A DNA stretch of 64,000 nt from Amorphochlora amoebiformis (lineage: Eukaryota > Cercozoa > Chlorarachniophyceae). The notes beneath the pieces were generated by a model that was not told where the DNA came from, ran no database searches, and saw only the letters and a list, made by a program, of their open reading frames with translations. Both the position numbers and the translations under genes were made by a program. Location of the stretch: assembly GCA_054601695.1 (NCBI GenBank), contig BAAHQB010000113.1, positions 372,001 to 436,000 of the forward strand, read 5' to 3'. Of the stretch, positions 1 through 64,000 are shown piece after piece. Within the stretch, counting starts at the first letter, position 1. The number at the start of each line of letters is the position of its first letter.

Positions 1-169
1 AAGATTCGTAAACAAGCGTCGTTACAAATCCAACTCACGTTTCTCGCTCCCAATCTTCCCCCCACCTGATCCTCTCACACCACATTCCTAAATGTCTCTA
101 TTTCCTCAATATTTGAGTATAAGCCTTTGCTCTTGGTTAAAGATGAAATATTTCGCGGGAGCATCGTAC

Positions 170-346
170 CCGGAGTCGACAGGCCGCTCGATTCGAGAGA
201 AGAGAGGCTTTGAGCTCCTTCATTTTTGCATCGGCTGGTGTCCCGGGAATCTTTTCGATCGCTTCCGTGTACTTAGTCGACGCTCCATCCCAATTCTTTT
301 CGCGAAACAGCTTGTTTCCCTCATCTTTCAGGCGAGCTGCAGCCAT
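170..346 (-). CDS. First exon of a TPR co-chaperone-like protein (partial gene)
   Basis: Reads leftwards from an ATG at 346 as 59 codons and stops at a GT donor (168-169). It opens MAAARLKDEGNKLFREKNWD, continues with KYTEAIEKI and ends LLSNRAACRLR. This is the classic first TPR repeat of Sti1/Hop, PP5, TTC and FKBP-type co-chaperones (known consensus: LKxxGNxxFKxxxYxxAIxxYTxAI, then a helix with SNRAACYLKL). Such TPR arrays bind the C-terminal EEVD of Hsp70/Hsp90; whether this one does cannot be seen because the rest lies left of the window. An in-frame ATG 54 bases upstream would add 18 residues; I prefer the ATG at 346 because MAAA followed by the TPR is typical. Its start faces the start of the 523-43688 gene, 176 bp away. 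Confidence 0.8.
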
Positions 347-522
347 ATCGACGTGACTCCGTGATTGTCCCGCTGATGTCCCTGTCATACAAGGTGACAT
401 GGAGATATGTTCGGATATTAAATTAAATATGTAAGATATCGCATGATTAGGGTACCTGCAAACCTAATTTCGCGCGGGGGAGAATGGGACCTCCGCGGTC
501 TCATGCGACACCCACAGTGGCC
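347..522. promoter_or_regulatory. Short divergent promoter region
   Basis: The 176 bp between the two opposite start codons is mixed-composition, free of (TA)n arrays, and must hold both promoters if both starts are right. I see no TATA box in a convincing position. GC-rich stretches (for example around 473-500) are the only compositional feature. A second divergent pair with a similarly short gap occurs near 50.75-50.98 kb. Confidence 0.4.
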
Positions 523-43688
<43,166 letters not shown>

Positions 43689-45139
43689 TTATCCGAACCC
43701 CCAATGTTGACGGCGATATATATCTAGCATATTGACGTTCATACTAGGAATCTAAAATTCATTTTCTGGGGGCCATGGCCATGGCCATGGCTCTGCAGCC
43801 ATATTGCATTGCCAAGTTGAGAGCGTGCTGATCAAGATAAATTCTGAGGCTATCTGGACGACTATCTCTAGTCGACTATAGGTCGATCTCCTGATTCGAA
43901 GAATGATACGTGCTTGGCTAGTTCTAGTAGTTGGATCAATGGCCGTAGGAGATGCCGTGGTGACTATATCTAGTATATGTGTAATTTGATAACGGTGACA
44001 AATCAACCAACCACATCTATATATCTAGCCATATATATATATAAATCTAGTAAATATCATTTCTTGTCGTTCTCCAAGTCTAGAGATCCTGTCCCACTCA
44101 GTTTTATCACTAGTATTATTATCGTGATATCAAGCGTCACACCTAGACGCTAGTCCGATACGTACGCACGATTTCCGACTAGATCCGTAGATTCTAGAGA
44201 TTGACAAACTTTTAGATCGGAAGCCGGGTAATTTTTAAAACTTAGTGATCATGGATAATCTAGCCTAGTCTAGTAGTCTAGACTATACTAGTGGTAACCG
44301 TAACCTACAGCTAAGTCTAGTAAGCGAGTATCATGTACGTACATGGAACCTGCGTACGTATGCATGTAACCTGTGCCTGGTGCGTACACGTATACATACG
44401 TATACGCACGTGCGTACACGTATATATACGTATACGCACCACTTCGTATACGTCCCACATTACGTATACGTACCACATTACGTATGCGTACCACATTACG
44501 TATGCGTACCACATTACGTATACGTACCACATTACGTATGCGTACCACATTACGTATACGTACCACATTACGTATGCGTACCACATTACGTATATGTACC
44601 ACATTACGTATCTAGGTATACGTACCAAATTACCTAGTTCACATATCATGATATCATACGGGCCGTCACGTATATCTACTGGATCATATATACTAGATAT
44701 ACTAGATATACGACTATCGATGTGTAGCGAAATTAGCCACCGAAACCGTAAAGGGTCTTGCCCTGGCGCTTAAGAGCGTAGACGACGTCCTCAGTGTAAG
44801 TGACGGCATCAAAAATGATCGACTCAAGAACTACTAGTACTAGGCACTCCGGAGGATATCTGAATAAGATACTCTAGACTCTAGAGGGTGGATATTGCTA
44901 CAAACCAACAATCGTACTAGTGCTGCTTCTACTAGTTCTAGTACTTGCATCTAGCTGATGATTCTGGTGATATTGAGTAGTACTAGTAGTAGATTAATAT
45001 TGGCCGATATCGATTGGCTGTGCTCGATTGCGTGATCATTCTTATAATTTTTTGAAAATTCACCGCGAACGCCGGGAGATCTAGATACAGTTCCGATTTC
45101 TTGACGATTTTCTTAGTTTCACTTCGCGGTAATGAAGAT
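43689..45139. other. Intergenic region between convergent genes
   Basis: Non-TA, mixed composition. CCATGG is repeated at 43774-43793. CTAG and TCTAGA occur unusually often between 43840 and 44990. I see no gene; the ORFs of about 100 codons at 44288-44649 come from the minisatellite. Confidence 0.7.
44390..44630. repeat. 18-bp minisatellite of palindromic TACGTATACG units
   Basis: About nine units of ACCACATTACGTATRCGT (44453-44612), preceded by CGTACACGTATACATACG-type sequence. The units combine the palindromes TACGTA, GTATAC and CGTACG and alternate TATACG with TATGCG. Confidence 0.88.
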
Positions 45140-50746
<5,607 letters not shown>

Positions 50747-50984
50747 TCTTTCCGCTGTCTCGAGACGCGACGACGAGGGTGTTGTCCGCCTGGCAGGCGG
50801 GAGGAGACTCAGAAAGCCCTTCGAAGAATAGGTAATTTCGTCCAAGACCGACCGACACCGCCGACGGTCACTGTGGGTCACAAGACGACGTGTGATACAG
50901 CGCGAAGTTCTACGTGATAACACGTTCTGTCTAACGTGACATATCACCCTGTCACAATAGAATGTTACATCTCAATATGTCACG
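50747..50984. promoter_or_regulatory. Divergent promoter between the Sec14-like gene and the 50985 gene
   Basis: The two start codons chosen lie 238 bp apart and point away from each other. Between 50880 and 50985 the motif GTGACA/TGTCAC or GTGATA recurs several times. The long minus ORF continues to 50947, so the Sec14 start could be further upstream and the gap shorter. Confidence 0.4.
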
Positions 50985-54669
<3,685 letters not shown>

Positions 54670-54894
54670 ATCCGGCCACTTACTGACCTACCCAGTCTAA
54701 ATGTCACGCAGACGGGTCACGACCACGGGTTTTCTCGAATTTGAATATATTCGAAGAACACCAAGCTTAGGTTTTATCAAACCGTGACTTTTCATAGATG
54801 TTGTATAGCCAGCTAGCGCTTGAAGTACGTAGCTATACCGCGCTTGAAGTTCGATAATTATGATCAATGACTTGGGAATATTTGAATTTAAAAG

Positions 54895-54970
54895 TTAAAT
54901 TAAATTTTCGGGTCGCCTACAGGCCATGGTTGCTACTACTACTAGCGTATCATATGCATGTGTATGAACC
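54895..54970 (-). CDS. Tentative last exon of a small minus-strand gene
   Basis: After the acceptor CCTTACAG a phase-2 frame reads VHTHAYDTLVVVATMACRRP and ENLI, then TAA (54895-54897). It would pair with the tentative start at 55442. The intervening (TA)n lacks a GT in the right place next to the middle coding stretch, so the model is incomplete. Confidence 0.35.
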
Positions 54971-55008
54971 CTGTAAGGATATACAAACGCGTATGAATAT
55001 ACACGCTA

Positions 55009-55112
<104 letters not shown>

Positions 55113-55191
55113 ATATATATATACTAGATATGTATATATATATATATATATATATGTATTATATATGTGTACATTTATACATTTTATAATT

Positions 55192-55266
<75 letters not shown>

Positions 55267-55282
55267 TAGATATATCTTTGAA

Positions 55283-55442
55283 CAAAATCGACCTCGATTT
55301 CGCCACCGTATGTCTTTTTCATTATATCCTCCGGAGATTTCCTAGAGACCGTGATTCCTTGAATACCGGTTGTTGCGGGTTAACTTCCTGGCGATTCTAA
55401 ATTTACCTTATGATATTCCAAATCTTTTAAAACATCGGCCAT
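55283..55442 (-). CDS. Tentative start of a small minus-strand gene
   Basis: ATG at 55442 gives MADVLKDLEYHKVNLESPG; a little further on another frame gives ITVSRKSPEDIMKKTYGGEI and EVDFVQR. The two frames can be joined only by a very small intron (27 bp, GTTAAC to TTCAAG) or by a frameshift in the sequence. Both pieces look coding (hydrophilic, non-repetitive), hence the entry. Product unknown. Confidence 0.35.
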
Positions 55443-55718
55443 GATTCAGACATTGATTATTTCACCTTAAAACGACCTTCAACAGCGAGCCGACAAAATA
55501 TTTCAGAATTTGAATGGTCGACGGCCAAGTCGCCTACTAAATTGATGGGCGAGGCTGCGTTCTTTGAAGCCCATATCAATGCCTACCGCACGTATCACAT
55601 AAAAACCTGACCTTTCTCTCTTTTCTCAAAAAATTTAACCAACATTTCGCGGCAAAACCCCAAAAATACGCGAAAAAAATGTTCGGAATTCAAATTGATC
55701 GATCGACTCTTGTTCCAG

Positions 55719-62085
<6,367 letters not shown>

Positions 62086-62594
62086 CATGTACTAGGAAAG
62101 TCCGCAGCACCAAAATATCCAACTCGTAATTTTACTCTTCCATGTCTCCGACCCCCAATTCCGAAATATTATTTCAAAAAAGGAAATATTTATGCCAAAC
62201 TTAGGTAAAATACCTAATATGCAAATCGAGCTTTGACTCGTACACGTGTCGGGTTCGTTACGTACTGAAGGGTATATTTACATATTCAGATGTAGATATA
62301 TGACTTATCCCCAGGGCTTTCACCCATACACGTAATGGCCCTCTAGTGCACACACATTATCACCTAATTAGCAAAAAGTAACTGGAAACGGTCAGACGTT
62401 TAATTTTAGGTGAAATGATTCTATTTCATAATAAATTATAATAAAATTATTATAAATACGCCTCTAAAACTACATAATCTATCAGAAAATACTTACTGAC
62501 CGACTGAATAATATGAATATGACCCAGTCGCTCACAGTCCACATCATTCAAGTGGTTTAATTTATATTCCCAGACGCATAGAGACAGAGACCCA

Positions 62595-62632
<38 letters not shown>

Positions 62633-62839
62633 AGATAGAGGGTGGAAAAGCTTCGAAAAGTCCTCATTCTCTCTGACTTACTCTGTTTCTCTCAGCCATT
62701 TTTTTGGAGCTCGAAAGTAGGATTATATATGAGAGAGAGAATGGGTTGGATGAACATGAACAATGAACCGAGGGGAAGAGAGAGAGAGAGAGGGAGAAGG
62801 CGGGAAGAGAGAGAGAGAGAGAGAGAGAGGGAGAAGGCG

Positions 62840-62886
<47 letters not shown>

Positions 62887-62892
62887 AAGGCG

Positions 62893-62936
<44 letters not shown>

Positions 62937-62991
62937 CGGGGGAGGGAGAGGGATAGTGATTGGAAGAGAGAATGGAGGGAGAGAAGGAAAT

Positions 62992-62995
<4 letters not shown>
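62086..62995. other. Intergenic unique DNA followed by (GA)n
   Basis: 62086-62597 is AT-rich unique sequence with small palindromes (AATATT around 62166-62191; TTATTATAATAA-like near 62430) and no gene I can support. (CT)n at 62598-62629 and (GA)n with GGGAGAAGGCGGGAAG units at 62774-62945 follow. Confidence 0.7.
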
Positions 62996-63040
<45 letters not shown>

Positions 63041-63104
63041 CATATATATATATGTGTATGTATATGTATATATTATATGTGTATATATGCATGTATGTAT
63101 ATAC

Positions 63105-63247
<143 letters not shown>

Positions 63248-63254
63248 CATATAG

Positions 63255-64000
<746 letters not shown>

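Noticed and set aside
44288-44649. Proteins made of IRNVV or YVMWY repeats
   Set aside because: Both strands of the 18-bp minisatellite are open because 18 is a multiple of three; no coding evidence beyond that.

Overview
This is nuclear DNA of an intron-rich eukaryote, most likely a photosynthetic protist with a complex plastid. Three things point there. GT-AG introns separate very short exons. All telomere-like hexamers are of the TTAGGG/CCCTAA type. The main gene starts with a signal-peptide-plus-transit-like leader and ends in a TerC membrane domain of the kind found in thylakoids. Species cannot be settled from sequence alone; ochrophyte, haptophyte and chlorarachniophyte algae are candidates. 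Most of the window is (TA)n microsatellite, with degenerate telomeric hexamers, (CT/GA)n and minisatellites. Nearly every non-repetitive island of 30-150 bp turns out to be an exon flanked by AG and GT.

Layout. 170-346 (-): first exon of a TPR co-chaperone-like gene. 523-43688 (+): a unit of 62 exons (about 3.56 kb coding, about 1,187 codons in 43 kb) in which every consecutive splice phase fits. It reads as a targeting leader, an OTU-like domain that seems to lack the catalytic Cys, a long helical and acidic region of unknown family, an AT-hook-like basic patch, and a complete TerC domain (33.0-43.7 kb). It may be one fusion gene or two adjacent genes. 43.7-45.1 kb: intergenic, with an 18-bp minisatellite. 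45140-50746 (-): a Sec14/CRAL-TRIO gene of 11 phase-compatible exons with a disordered proline-rich tail. 50985-54669 (+): a small unknown gene divergent from it. 54895-55442 (-): a tentative small gene. 55719-60337 (+): a polytopic membrane protein in nine exons. 63255 onward (+): the start of another gene.

The striking property of the window is intron architecture. (1) Introns are largely simple repeats, often a donor GTATAT, a TA tract and an acceptor TATAG. (2) More than twenty introns contain blocks of telomeric hexamers, and in several the hexamer itself supplies the splice site (donor GTTAGG; acceptors CCCTAG or CCCTAAAG). The usual sense orientation, CCCTAAC, carries the CTAAC branch-point core. 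(3) In at least 20 places the intron holds one to six truncated, decaying copies of the adjacent exon end, always from the side touching that intron. I call these exon echoes. Together they suggest introns that grow by repeat-driven tandem duplication, and a route by which telomeric DNA becomes spliceable intron.
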